Shown here: piece by piece, positions 18,052 to 26,232 of the stretch
Numbering within the stretch: the first letter of the stretch is position 1
How the letters are laid out: every line of letters begins with the position of its first letter
NCBI GenBank assembly: GCA_003219175.1
Contig: QHPU01000050.1
Coordinates: 32,088-96,087, forward strand
Origin: Verrucomicrobiota bacterium
GTDB lineage: Bacteria > Verrucomicrobiota > Verrucomicrobiia > Chthoniobacterales > UBA10450
Direction of reading: 5' to 3'
DNA length: 64,000 bases
The notes under the pieces: model-generated
What the model was told of the DNA's origin: nothing
The model's input: the letters and a program-made list of their open reading frames with translations, nothing else
Database searches by the model: none
Program-made: the position numbers and the translations under genes

Positions 18052-18969
18052 TTAGTTTGCCGCGATTCGCCGCGTTATTTCGACGGCGAGCTCGAGCGCG
18101 GCCGCAGAGTGCGAGCCGGAAACTCTCGGTTGACCGCCGGTGAGCGCACAATCGACAAAAGAAGCGAGCTGTTGTCGCAATGGCTCTTCTTTTTCAATCG
18201 CGACGGGCTCGCGCATAATCTGTCCGTCTACCCGGCGATAAATTTCGCCACTCTGGCCCTGGTAATCTAACGACAAATAGGCATCTTCCTGGAAGACCCG
18301 AATCTTCCGCATTTTTTCCGGGCTGATGCGGCTGGAAGTGACATTGGCGATGCATCCGCTAGCGAAACGCAACCGCGCGTTGGCAATGTCTTCGCCGCGA
18401 CTCAGCACCGGCACTCCTACGGCATCGATGGTTTCCACCGTCGAGTTGACCAAATGCAAAATGATTTCCAGATCGTGAATCATGAGATCGAGCACGACAC
18501 CAATCTCCTTGCTGCGATTCGGATATGGGGAAAGACGATGCGCTTCGATGAAACGCGGATGGGTCAGTCGCTGTTCCAGCGCGTTCAAAACGGGATTGAA
18601 CCGTTCCACGTGGCCGACCTGCAAGACGAGCCCCTTTTCAGCAGCCACCTGTGCCAAGTCGCGCGCGTCGCTGGTCTTTTCGGTGATCGGTTTCTCGATC
18701 AGCAAATGTTTGCCCTGCGCCAGCAAATCGCGCGCGATCGGAAAATGCACGCTCGTCGGAGTGGCGATCGAGGCAGCGTCAACCATTCCGGCGAACTCAT
18801 TGAGCGACGCTGCGGCTTTAGCTTTGTACTTAGCACCAATTTCGTCTGCTCGTGCCAGATCAATATCGAGAATTGCGACCAGTTCCGCATTTGGCAGTTC
18901 GGAATAAATGCGCGCGTGATTGCTGCCAATGTGACCGACACCAACGACGCCAACGCGCAATTTTTTCAT
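18052..18969 (-). CDS. Gfo/Idh/MocA family oxidoreductase
   Basis: NAD(P)-dependent sugar oxidoreductase of 305 residues. Rossmann motif GVGHIGSNHAR (about 10-20), the EKPITE motif near 95 and the catalytic DLMIHDLEI segment near 170 are intact. It lies between GDP-fucose synthase and lpxB with a 4-base overlap and a 2-base gap. Such Gfo/Idh genes next to lpx genes occur in other Gram-negatives; one known role is GnnA, oxidising UDP-GlcNAc for 3-amino lipid A. No GnnB aminotransferase is in the window, so that is only a hypothesis. Confidence 0.9.
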   Translation of the reverse strand: MKKLRVGVVGVGHIGSNHARIYSELPNAELVAILDIDLARADEIGAKYKAKAAASLNEFAGMVDAASIATPTSVHFPIARDLLAQGKHLLIEKPITEKTSDARDLAQVAAEKGLVLQVGHVERFNPVLNALEQRLTHPRFIEAHRLSPYPNRSKEIGVVLDLMIHDLEIILHLVNSTVETIDAVGVPVLSRGEDIANARLRFASGCIANVTSSRISPEKMRKIRVFQEDAYLSLDYQGQSGEIYRRVDGQIMREPVAIEKEEPLRQQLASFVDCALTGGQPRVSGSHSAAALELAVEITRRIAAN

Positions 18970-19916
18970 CGCAGACTCACCATCGATTGCACGTAATTAT
19001 CGAGAAACCATTCGTAGAATCGCGCGATCCCATCCCGCAACGCAATCGTTGGCTTCCAACCAAGGTTCTTGATCCTGGAAATGTCGAGCAACTTGCGCGG
19101 TGTGCCGTCTGGTTTTGAACGGTCCCACCTCAATTCGCCTCGAAAGCCCACCACCTCGCAGATTAACTCCGCCAGTTCACGAATGGAAATGTCCTCGCCG
19201 CAGCCAACATTGATGATTTCGGAGGAATTGTACTGCTCGAGCAAAAACAGAACTGCCGCCGCTAAATCATCCACGTGCAGAAATTCGCGACGCGGCGTGC
19301 CTGTTCCCCAAACTATCATCTCCCCTGCCCCGCTCATTTTTGCCTCGTGCGCTTTGCGCAACAACGCGGCCAACACGTGTGAAGTCTCGAGATCAAAATC
19401 GTCACCGGGACCGTAGAGATTTGTCGACATTACCGAGATGAAATTTGCGTCGTACTCGCGCGAGAAGGCCTGGCAGAGTTTTATCCCCGCAATTTTCGCA
19501 ATGGCGTAGGCTTCATTAGTTGGTTCAAGCGATCCACTGAGAAGCGCACTCTCCGGAATCGGCTGGGGAGCGAACTTGGGATAAATGCACGAGCTGCCAA
19601 GAAACAGAAGCTTGCGCGCCCCCGCCTCGTGCGCCGCCCGAATCACGTTGTTTTGAATCTGGAGATTTTCGACCAAAAATTCGACCGGTGCGTCAAAATT
19701 GGCCTTGATTCCACCGACCTTCGCCGCTGCCAGAATCACCAGTTCGGGTTTTTCGTCCGCAAACAAATCCCGCACTGCTTGTTGGTCGCGCAAATCAACT
19801 TCCGACCGCGAACGAGTGAGCAGATTGCTGAAACCACGAGACGTCAGTACGCGAACAACCGCGCCACCGACCAGACCGCTATGGCCGGCAACATAAATTT
19901 TATCGGTTGGCTTCAT
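18966..19916 (-). CDS. fcl: GDP-L-fucose synthase
   Basis: SDR epimerase-reductase that converts GDP-4-keto-6-deoxymannose to GDP-L-fucose for surface glycans. About 316 residues from ATG 19916 (MKPTDKIYVAGHSGLVGGAV). It has the GHSGLVG nucleotide motif, the FLGSSCIYPK catalytic Ser segment and YAIAKIAG (YxxxK). The partner dehydratase gmd is not in the window. A longer frame to 19973 would overlap the divergent aldehyde dehydrogenase gene and is not favoured. It leads the minus-strand envelope cluster. Confidence 0.94.
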   Translation of the reverse strand: MKPTDKIYVAGHSGLVGGAVVRVLTSRGFSNLLTRSRSEVDLRDQQAVRDLFADEKPELVILAAAKVGGIKANFDAPVEFLVENLQIQNNVIRAAHEAGARKLLFLGSSCIYPKFAPQPIPESALLSGSLEPTNEAYAIAKIAGIKLCQAFSREYDANFISVMSTNLYGPGDDFDLETSHVLAALLRKAHEAKMSGAGEMIVWGTGTPRREFLHVDDLAAAVLFLLEQYNSSEIINVGCGEDISIRELAELICEVVGFRGELRWDRSKPDGTPRKLLDISRIKNLGWKPTIALRDGIARFYEWFLDNYVQSMVSLR

Positions 19917-19965
19917 CCGTTGTTTAGCATTTTCTTTTTTCCGCACCCGCGCAATCCTGACGTTT

Positions 19966-20838
19966 ATGCCCAAACAAGCAACCCGGCTAGCAGTGCAGAA
20001 AACCTACAAGCTTTTCATCGGCGGAAAATTCGCGCGCGGTGAAAGCGGACGGATCATCGCCGCGCGCGATGCGGAGGGCAAGTTGCTGGCGAATTACTGT
20101 CGCGCATCACGAAAGGATTTTCGTGATGCGGTGCGAGCGGCACGAAACGCCGTCGCAGGCTGGACAAAATACAGCGCTTATTTGCGCGGGCAGATTTTAT
20201 ATCGCGCGGCGGAAATGCTTGAAACGCGGCGCCGGGAATTGGAGAGCGAGCTTTCGCGGGTGGGTAGCTCCGCGGCCCGGGCGCGCCGCGAAGTCACGGC
20301 CGCGATTGATCGCCTGGTGTATTACGCCGGTTGGACCGACAAGTTTTCGCAGGTTCTTGGCTCGGTAAATCCTGTCGCCACCTCGCATTTCAATTTCACT
20401 ACTCCCGAGCCGACCGGGGTGGTTGTTGCGCTAACACCTGACGAACCGGCCTTGCTCGGATTGGTTTCGATCATTGCGCCCATCATTGTCAGCGGTAACT
20501 CTGTCGTCGCCCTTGCTTCGGCCGCAAACGCGCTTGCTCCTCTCACCTTCTCGGAAATTATCGCCACGAGTGACCTTCCCGCCGGCGTTTTTAATCTTCT
20601 CGCGGGTGATCGCGGCGAACTCGCCTCACCTTTCGCTAGTCACATGGACGTCAACGCAATCGTTGACGGCAGTGGTGATGAGAGGATCGGCGCGGAATTA
20701 CAAACGGGCAGCGCCATCAACGTCAAGCGTTACATTCGACGCGACGCTGCAAACTACTTCGCACACGATGCGGAAAATCCGTATTGGATTCTCGATACTG
20801 TGGAAATGAAGACAGCCTGGCACCCGATTGGGTTGTAG
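19966..20838 (+). CDS. Aldehyde dehydrogenase-like protein, cofactor domain only
   Basis: 290 residues that align with the N-terminal NAD-binding half of aldehyde dehydrogenases (KLFIGGKFARGESG, FRDAVRAARNAVAGW, ILYRAAEMLE, FSEIIATSDLPAGVFNLLAG). The catalytic-cysteine domain of a full 480-500 residue enzyme is missing; the protein ends in an ordered EMKTAWHPIGL tail. There is no remnant of the second half downstream, so this looks like a settled short form. It precedes pyrimidine-nucleoside phosphorylase by about 75 bp and may act in the same deoxyribose route, possibly as a partner subunit. Confidence 0.8.
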   Translation: MPKQATRLAVQKTYKLFIGGKFARGESGRIIAARDAEGKLLANYCRASRKDFRDAVRAARNAVAGWTKYSAYLRGQILYRAAEMLETRRRELESELSRVGSSAARARREVTAAIDRLVYYAGWTDKFSQVLGSVNPVATSHFNFTTPEPTGVVVALTPDEPALLGLVSIIAPIIVSGNSVVALASAANALAPLTFSEIIATSDLPAGVFNLLAGDRGELASPFASHMDVNAIVDGSGDERIGAELQTGSAINVKRYIRRDAANYFAHDAENPYWILDTVEMKTAWHPIGL

Positions 20839-20873
20839 TGCATCCGGAAAATAGACTTCCAGTTTCTGCGTCC

Positions 20874-20892
20874 AGCGGAATTTCATTCCGCT
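20874..20892. repeat. Perfect 8-bp hairpin with 3-nt loop
   Basis: AGCGGAAT, loop TTC, ATTCCGCT, flanked by TTTCTGC on the left and GCAGA on the right, which extend the dyad loosely. It fills the short spacer between the aldehyde dehydrogenase-like gene and the phosphorylase gene, so it could influence differential expression; the geometry matches the other hairpins listed here. Confidence 0.75.
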
Positions 20893-20912
20893 AAATCCAT
20901 AAAGCAGACAGA

Positions 20913-22190
20913 ATGTCCGTTTGGCACACAGGCAGAATGCCCATGTTCCTGAACCAGATGCACGTCCCCTCATTAATCGAAAAGAAACGCGACGGCGGCG
21001 ATCTGAGCGCTGATGAGATCAGTTACATAATTGCCAATTTTACGCGCGGAGAAATTCCCGATTACCAGGTGAGCGCACTGGCAATGGCGATCTTCTTTCG
21101 CGGCATGACTGACGCGGAGACTTGGCATTTAACGAAGGCTATGCTGGAGAGCGGTCATCGCTTCACTTATCCGCCGGACTCGCCACCGAAAGTGGACAAA
21201 CATTCTACCGGAGCAATCGGTGGCAAGACTTCGCTCGTTCTGGCTCCGTTGCTGGCATGTGACGAACTTTGGGTGCCGATGATTTCCGGGCGCGGTCTCG
21301 ATATCACCGGCGGGACACTGGACAAATTGGAGTGCATTCCCGGCTTCGATGTGAATCTGGATCGAGCGCGTGCCCTCAAACAACTGAAGCGCATTGGTGT
21401 TTTCATGATCGGACAAACGGCGGAGATTTGCCCGGCAGACAAAAAACTCTACGCGCTGCGCGATGTCACTGGTACCGTTCCTTCGCGCGCGCTCATTGTC
21501 GCCAGTATCATGAGCAAGAAGTTGGCGGAGAGCCTGGACCGGTTGGTGTTGAATGTAAGATTCGGAAGCGGCGCATTCATGAAAGAGCGCCGGGAAGCAG
21601 AATTGCTCGGCGATGCCATGCTGCGCGTTGGTGAGGCCATGAGTCTGCAAATCTCCTACCTTCTTACGCCAATGAACGAGCCGCTCGGACGGACCGTCGG
21701 CAACGCGCTGGAACTTGCCGAAGCGATTGATGTGCTTCGCGGTGCCGGGCCACCAGATGTTGTCAATCTGGTGCTTGATTTGGCGATCAGAGTTGCAAAC
21801 GCGCCGCGCGCCCAATTGCAAAAATGGCTGCAAGACGGCACCGCCTGGCAAAAATTTGTGGCGACGGTTGAAGCGCAGGACGGCGACGCCAGTGCTTTGG
21901 AGAGAATGACGCAAGTTCATCGCGCACCTGTCATCCGCGAAATCAAAGCAGAGAGAAGTGGCAGGATTGCGAAGATGGACGCGCAAAGAATCGGACGTGC
22001 TTCGCTCCTGCTCGGCGGCGGTCGGCAAACAGCAAATGATGCGATTGATTTTGCGGTCGGCATTTCCGATTTGAAAAAGATCGGCGAAGCGGTCGAATCC
22101 AACGAGGTTTTAATGCGCGTGCACGCGCGGGCGGAAAAATCGTGCGAAAGAGCCTTGCTGATGTTGAAAGAAGCAGTGGCAATCGAATGA
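20913..22190 (+). CDS. deoA: Pyrimidine-nucleoside (thymidine) phosphorylase
   Basis: Cleaves thymidine or uridine with phosphate to base and (deoxy)ribose-1-phosphate. It shows the family signature SGRGLDITGGTLDKLE (about residues 128-143), KHSTGAIGGKTSLV for phosphate, and SIMSKKLAESLDRLVLNV-like catalytic segments. About 425 residues if ATG 20913 is used. The family normally starts just before LIEKKRDG, so ATG 20937, 20943 or 20958 is likely the true start. It overlaps the next gene by 4 bases (ATGA at 22187-22190). Confidence 0.94.
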   Translation: MSVWHTGRMPMFLNQMHVPSLIEKKRDGGDLSADEISYIIANFTRGEIPDYQVSALAMAIFFRGMTDAETWHLTKAMLESGHRFTYPPDSPPKVDKHSTGAIGGKTSLVLAPLLACDELWVPMISGRGLDITGGTLDKLECIPGFDVNLDRARALKQLKRIGVFMIGQTAEICPADKKLYALRDVTGTVPSRALIVASIMSKKLAESLDRLVLNVRFGSGAFMKERREAELLGDAMLRVGEAMSLQISYLLTPMNEPLGRTVGNALELAEAIDVLRGAGPPDVVNLVLDLAIRVANAPRAQLQKWLQDGTAWQKFVATVEAQDGDASALERMTQVHRAPVIREIKAERSGRIAKMDAQRIGRASLLLGGGRQTANDAIDFAVGISDLKKIGEAVESNEVLMRVHARAEKSCERALLMLKEAVAIE

Positions 22191-22969
22191 TGACCGGGAA
22201 GCTTCACCCAAAGTTCCCATGGCGCCGAATTGTCATGACCGCTGGGCTGCTGGCGATTGCAAACGCAAATGCGCAAATTGTTGCCGCGCCATCGCGTACT
22301 GAAAAGGCGGCGGTTGACGCCTTGATTCCTTGGTTACTGCAAGAAGACATTCAACTGCGTGGAATTCCGTTTAGCGAAGTGATCTTCGATGCCACAGGAA
22401 AGCGGGTGCTCGCCTTCAACCCAAAGGACGAAACCGACGGGCGAGTCTTGAAACAAATCAGCGGCGTGCTGGATGCAGTGACGGAGCAATTGAATATGCC
22501 TGATAGCGTGATTCAGGGAATACCGCGCATTAATGAGGTGAGCAGTCATTTTGAGGATCTGATGCACGAGCTTTTGAACAAGGTGCCGGGGTTTAGTTGC
22601 GATTTTCCGAAAACCGCCGCTGGGGCAACACAACGTTCCGGTTACCCCGACCTCGAGATAATCGATCAAGAGTCGCATCGTGTTTATTATCTCGATCCAA
22701 AACTCTACGCCGTAGGGAGCCGCGACAGTTCGTTCCGCACTTTTTATTTCGAGCCCAAGGTCGCAACCAACAAAGTGGGAGAAGACGCGGTGCATTTCAT
22801 TGTTGGCTTTGAGCACGAAAAGCCGACTGCCGATCGACACTGGAAATTTACGCGCTGGGACCTAGTCGATCTCTCACGTTTCCAGGTCAAATTAAAGGCC
22901 GAATTCCAAGGGAGTAATCGCGATATGTATCGGCCGGAGGCGATTGTGGCGACGAGCGGGAATCGGTAA
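22187..22969 (+). CDS. Secreted protein of unknown function with a PD-(D/E)XK-like pattern
   Basis: About 260 residues from ATG 22187 or 22190, overlapping the phosphorylase stop. A basic n-region, hydrophobic core (VMTAGLLAIANANA) and an AQ cleavage site indicate export. The C-terminal half has a helix with Glu (NEVSSHFEDLMHELL), then GYPDLEIID and, about 12 residues on, YYLDPKLYA: the order and spacing of the PD-(D/E)XK nuclease core (E, PD, D-x-K). I do not recognise a named family. Export would be odd for a nuclease of this fold, so function is open. Confidence 0.78.
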   Translation: MMTGKLHPKFPWRRIVMTAGLLAIANANAQIVAAPSRTEKAAVDALIPWLLQEDIQLRGIPFSEVIFDATGKRVLAFNPKDETDGRVLKQISGVLDAVTEQLNMPDSVIQGIPRINEVSSHFEDLMHELLNKVPGFSCDFPKTAAGATQRSGYPDLEIIDQESHRVYYLDPKLYAVGSRDSSFRTFYFEPKVATNKVGEDAVHFIVGFEHEKPTADRHWKFTRWDLVDLSRFQVKLKAEFQGSNRDMYRPEAIVATSGNR

Positions 22970-22976
22970 ACAAAAT

Positions 22977-23052
22977 TTGGTAGGCCGAGACTCCGTCGGG
23001 CCACCGAACCAAAGTTTTTTCCCGCTGGCTCCGCGGAGCGTCGCCCTACCAA
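22977..23052. repeat. Palindromic intergenic element, family A copy 2
   Basis: Left arm TTGGTAGGCCGAGACTCCGT (22977-23003) and an inverted right arm ending CGCCCTACCAA (23027-23052). It begins 8 bases after the stop of the secreted protein gene and lies 44 bases before ribBA, so it could double as a transcription terminator or leader structure for ribBA. Confidence 0.8.
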
Positions 23053-23095
23053 GAGTTGCCGATATCTAACGACAAAGGTAATCTAATAGTCTGTA

Positions 23096-24316
23096 ATGAT
23101 CATCCAATCCGAACCGGAAACGTTTCAATTCGATGCGGTTGACGAGGTCGTCACCGACATCGCGGCCGGCAAGGTCGTGATTGTAACAGACGATGCCGAT
23201 CGCGAGAACGAGGGCGACTTGGTGATGGCGGCAGAAAAGGCCACCGCGGCCTCGGTCAATTTCATGGCTACCCACGGGCGGGGTTTGATTTGCGTCCCAA
23301 TCTCGAACGCGCGCGCGGAACAACTCGGGCTAAAACGCATGGTGGCGGAAAATCGCGAGATGTATTCGACTGATTTCACCGTCTCCGTCGATGCTGCGGA
23401 TGGCGTGACCACCGGAATCAGCGCGCACGATCGGGCGAGAACCATTCAGATTATCGCGAATCCGGTCTCAGAGCCGAATGACCTAGTGCAACCAGGACAC
23501 GTCTTTCCTTTGCGAGCGAAGGACGGTGGCGTCTTGCGTCGCGCCGGTCACACTGAAGCGGCGGTCGATCTCGCGACTATGGCCGGGCTCCAACCCGCCG
23601 GTGTCCTCTGCGAAATTTTGCACGACGACGGGACGATGGCACGCTTGCCGGAACTGATGCGGTTTCGCAAGAAACATGGGCTGCGCATCTGCACCATCCA
23701 AAGTTTGATCGCGCATCGGCGGATGAGGGAAAAGCTGGTCGAGCGAGAACAGATCGTAAAGATGCCAACCGATTACGGCGATTTCGATCTGCATCTATAT
23801 CGTTCGAAACTCGACGGCTCGCATCACCTTGCGCTGGTCAAAGGCAAGATTTCGCCGAACAAGCCGACGCTAGTGCGGGTCCACAGTGAATGTCTCACCG
23901 GCGACGTCTTCGGCTCGCGCCGATGCGATTGCGGCAATCAGTTGCATGCCGCGCTTTGTCAAATTTCCGAAGAAGGCGATGGCGTTCTCGTTTACATGCG
24001 CCAGGAGGGCCGGGGCATTGGTTTGGCCGCAAAGATCCATGCCTACAAATTACAAGAGGAAGGCCTCGACACCGTCGAAGCCAACGCCAGGCTTGGCTTC
24101 CCCATGGATTTGCGCGATTATGGATTGGGCGCGCAAATTTTGATCGATCTCGGTGTGCGACAATTCCGTTTTCTCACCAATAATCCGAAAAAGGTAATCG
24201 GGTTGGAAGGTTACGGGATTCAAATGATCGAGCAGGTACCGATTCGCAGTCGGCCGAATCCGCACAACGAAAAATATCTAGAGACCAAAAAACAAAAAAT
24301 GGGTCACTTACTATGA
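23096..24316 (+). CDS. ribBA: Bifunctional DHBP synthase / GTP cyclohydrolase II
   Basis: Provides both starting compounds of riboflavin synthesis. The N-terminal RibB domain (about 1-205) has DDADRENEGDLV and THGRGLICVP. The C-terminal RibA domain (206-406) has HSECLTGDVFGSRRCDCG with the three zinc cysteines and RQEGRGIGL with the catalytic residues, so both halves look active. ATG at 23096. The stop overlaps the ribH start (ATGA). I see no FMN riboswitch in the 126 bases upstream; a family A palindrome is there instead. Confidence 0.97.
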   Translation: MIIQSEPETFQFDAVDEVVTDIAAGKVVIVTDDADRENEGDLVMAAEKATAASVNFMATHGRGLICVPISNARAEQLGLKRMVAENREMYSTDFTVSVDAADGVTTGISAHDRARTIQIIANPVSEPNDLVQPGHVFPLRAKDGGVLRRAGHTEAAVDLATMAGLQPAGVLCEILHDDGTMARLPELMRFRKKHGLRICTIQSLIAHRRMREKLVEREQIVKMPTDYGDFDLHLYRSKLDGSHHLALVKGKISPNKPTLVRVHSECLTGDVFGSRRCDCGNQLHAALCQISEEGDGVLVYMRQEGRGIGLAAKIHAYKLQEEGLDTVEANARLGFPMDLRDYGLGAQILIDLGVRQFRFLTNNPKKVIGLEGYGIQMIEQVPIRSRPNPHNEKYLETKKQKMGHLL

Positions 24317-24810
24317 TCGAGCCAGCTAATCCCCGCGTGTCGCACTTTGTTTTACCCAAACCACGCGTGATTGCGGCGAAACGCACGTTCGCCATCGTCG
24401 CTAGCCAATTCAATCCCAAGTATGTGCAGGGCTTGGTCGACCGCGCAGCCAGACAACTACAAACGCCAGTGGCGAAGGTCTCGCTCTATCGGGTCCCCGG
24501 TGCATTCGAAATCCCCGTTATCGCGCGCGAGCTGGCGCAACAAAAGAGAGCGGACGTGATCCTTGCCATTGGCGTGGTGCTGAAGGGGAAAACCAATCAC
24601 GCGGACAACATCTCGCGTTCCGTCACGGACGCGCTCCAGCGCATTGCCTTGGATTTCGGCGTGCCAGTGATTAACTGCGTGCATACTTTCTCGAACGAAA
24701 TCGACGCGCAGGAACGTTGTCTCAAAGACAAGATCAATCGCGGCACTGAAGCGGCCCGCGCCGCGATCGAGATCGCGAATGTGATGTCGGACCTGCGCAC
24801 CCGACAGTAG
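24313..24810 (+). CDS. ribH: 6,7-dimethyl-8-ribityllumazine synthase
   Basis: Penultimate riboflavin enzyme, 165 residues, usually a 60-mer or pentamer. SQFNPKYVQGL and VPGAFEIPVIA are conserved, and the catalytic His is in GVVLKGKTNHADNI. The region that is FGVLTTDT-like in most species reads FGVPVINCVHTFSN, a modest divergence. The C terminus KINRGTEAARAAIEIANVM is normal. It is coupled to ribBA by a 4-base overlap and followed 2 bases later by nusB, a common arrangement. Confidence 0.95.
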   Translation: MIEPANPRVSHFVLPKPRVIAAKRTFAIVASQFNPKYVQGLVDRAARQLQTPVAKVSLYRVPGAFEIPVIARELAQQKRADVILAIGVVLKGKTNHADNISRSVTDALQRIALDFGVPVINCVHTFSNEIDAQERCLKDKINRGTEAARAAIEIANVMSDLRTRQ

Positions 24811-24812
24811 CA

Positions 24813-25277
24813 ATGGGACGGCGGCGGGAGGCGCGCCAGGCGGCGCTGCAATATCATTTCTGGCGCGACATGCAGCACGGCGACAGCCCGGAGAAAATGG
24901 AACATTTCTGGGAATTTCTCCCAACCAAACCGCGCGTCCGCGAGTTTGCTCAACCTCTGATTGACGGAATGAACGCGCATCTCGAAGAAATCGACGAGCG
25001 CATTCGACGCTATGCCGAGAACTACGAATTTCGCCGCATCGCCGCCGTCGATCGCAACGTCTTGCGTCTCGCCATCTATGAAATGTTGTATCGCGACGAC
25101 ATTCCGCCGGTGGTCTCGATTAACGAAGCAATCGAGCTGGCAAAGAAATTCGGTGGCGCGGAGTCCGGCCGTTTTGTTAACGGCATTCTCGATCAGGTTC
25201 GAAAAGAACTAACGCGCCCGGCGCGTAAAGCGGTTACTCATCAGCAGTCAAATGGCGGTCCTCCTGAGCTAAAGTAG
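24813..25277 (+). CDS. nusB: Transcription antitermination factor NusB
   Basis: RNA-binding factor for rRNA antitermination; 154 residues, all-helical. The N-terminal RRREARQAALQ and the C-terminal VDRNVLRLAIYEML, PPVVSINEAIELAKKFG and FVNGILDQV segments are canonical. ATG 24813 is 2 bases after ribH. Its TAG stop (25275-25277) lies inside the palindromic element that starts at 25274. The last few residues (after QVRKEL) are not conserved and may have been reshaped by that insertion. Confidence 0.96.
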   Translation: MGRRREARQAALQYHFWRDMQHGDSPEKMEHFWEFLPTKPRVREFAQPLIDGMNAHLEEIDERIRRYAENYEFRRIAAVDRNVLRLAIYEMLYRDDIPPVVSINEAIELAKKFGGAESGRFVNGILDQVRKELTRPARKAVTHQQSNGGPPELK

Positions 25278-25324
25278 GGGCGATTGACCTCAAGCGCCCG
25301 GGCGGTTCGGTGAATCCGCCCTCC
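25274..25324. repeat. Palindromic element at the nusB-ftsY junction (family C)
   Basis: GTAGGGGCGATTGACCTCAA ... TTCGGTGAATC ... CCTCC, 51 bp. It is the sister of the unit in the mutL linker at 10105-10158, with about one mismatch in the first 20 bases. Its second to fourth bases form the nusB stop codon. It ends 14 bases before the ftsY start, so it forms the whole ftsY leader. Confidence 0.85.
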
Positions 25325-25338
25325 TTCGGAATTGTGGC

Positions 25339-26145
25339 ATGAAATTTTTTAAAAACATCATCGACAGATTTGCAGGCAAACCGGTCGACTGGGACGAGCT
25401 TGAGGAATCCCTGATTCGCTCCGATATCGGCGTGCCGATGACGTTGCGGATCATCCAGCGACTCCAGGAACGCGGTGAGCACTCGCGGATCACCGCAAAT
25501 GACATCGGCGAAGTAGCACGCGAAGAAATTGGCCGGGTCCTTCCGATCAATCCGCCGCCAATCCGCCCCCTGCCCGCGCATCCAAAAGTGATTTTGATTG
25601 TCGGGGTCAACGGCACCGGCAAAACAACTTCAACCGCGAAATTGGCGCATTTTTTCAAAACAAACCGCCATACCGTTTTACTGGCCGCAGCCGATACGTT
25701 TCGCGCAGCGGCAATCGAGCAGCTGGAAATTTGGGCCGATCGAATTGGCGTTGAAATGATTCGCGGACAGTACAACGCCGATCCGGCCGCGCTTTGCTAC
25801 GAAGCGTATCAGGCGGCCGACAAGCGCGACATCGAATTTCTCATTGCCGATACTGCTGGCCGATTGCACACGAAATCGAATTTGATGGCCGAACTGGCCA
25901 AGCTGAAACGCAGTCTGGCAAAACACGATCCGAATGCGCCGCATGAGGTTCTGCTCGTGGTCGACGCGACTACGGGCAGCAACGCCCTCGCCCAAGCCAA
26001 ACAATTCCACGAAGCGATCGGCTTGACCGGATTAATCGCGACCAAACTCGATGGCAGCGGCAAGGGCGGCGTGGTCGTCGCGATTCAGGACGAACTTGGG
26101 ATTCCGACGCGCTTCGTCGGCACGGGCGAGAAGTTGGAAGACTAA
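25339..26145 (+). CDS. ftsY: Signal recognition particle receptor FtsY, truncated C terminus
   Basis: SRP GTPase at the membrane. The short N domain is followed by G1 GVNGTGKTTSTAKLA (about 89-103), DTFRAAAIEQL, DTAGRLHTKSNLM, TKLDGSGKGG and GTGEKLED, all intact. The acidic A domain of E. coli is absent, as in many phyla. It stops right after GEKLED (TAA at 26143), where other FtsY proteins continue about 12-18 residues with a conserved DL-PF...F helix. The following MFS gene is in the same frame and lacks a good start, so the junction may be a deletion or an assembly error. Confidence 0.93.
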   Translation: MKFFKNIIDRFAGKPVDWDELEESLIRSDIGVPMTLRIIQRLQERGEHSRITANDIGEVAREEIGRVLPINPPPIRPLPAHPKVILIVGVNGTGKTTSTAKLAHFFKTNRHTVLLAAADTFRAAAIEQLEIWADRIGVEMIRGQYNADPAALCYEAYQAADKRDIEFLIADTAGRLHTKSNLMAELAKLKRSLAKHDPNAPHEVLLVVDATTGSNALAQAKQFHEAIGLTGLIATKLDGSGKGGVVVAIQDELGIPTRFVGTGEKLED

Positions 26146-26232
26146 GAAATCGCCGCACCGCTTCCCGAGGGCGGACTGCGAGGATTCATCGCCAAGTTTA
26201 CTGTCCTCAAAGGTGCTAAACGCGAGCTGTGG

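Noticed and set aside
21129..22028. 299-codon frame antisense to the pyrimidine phosphorylase gene
   Set aside because: Long antisense frames are common in GC-rich genes; the sense strand encodes a clear enzyme and the antisense product has no recognisable feature.
22970..23095. Possible FMN riboswitch before ribBA
   Set aside because: No conserved RFN-box elements are visible; the region is taken up by the family A palindrome.
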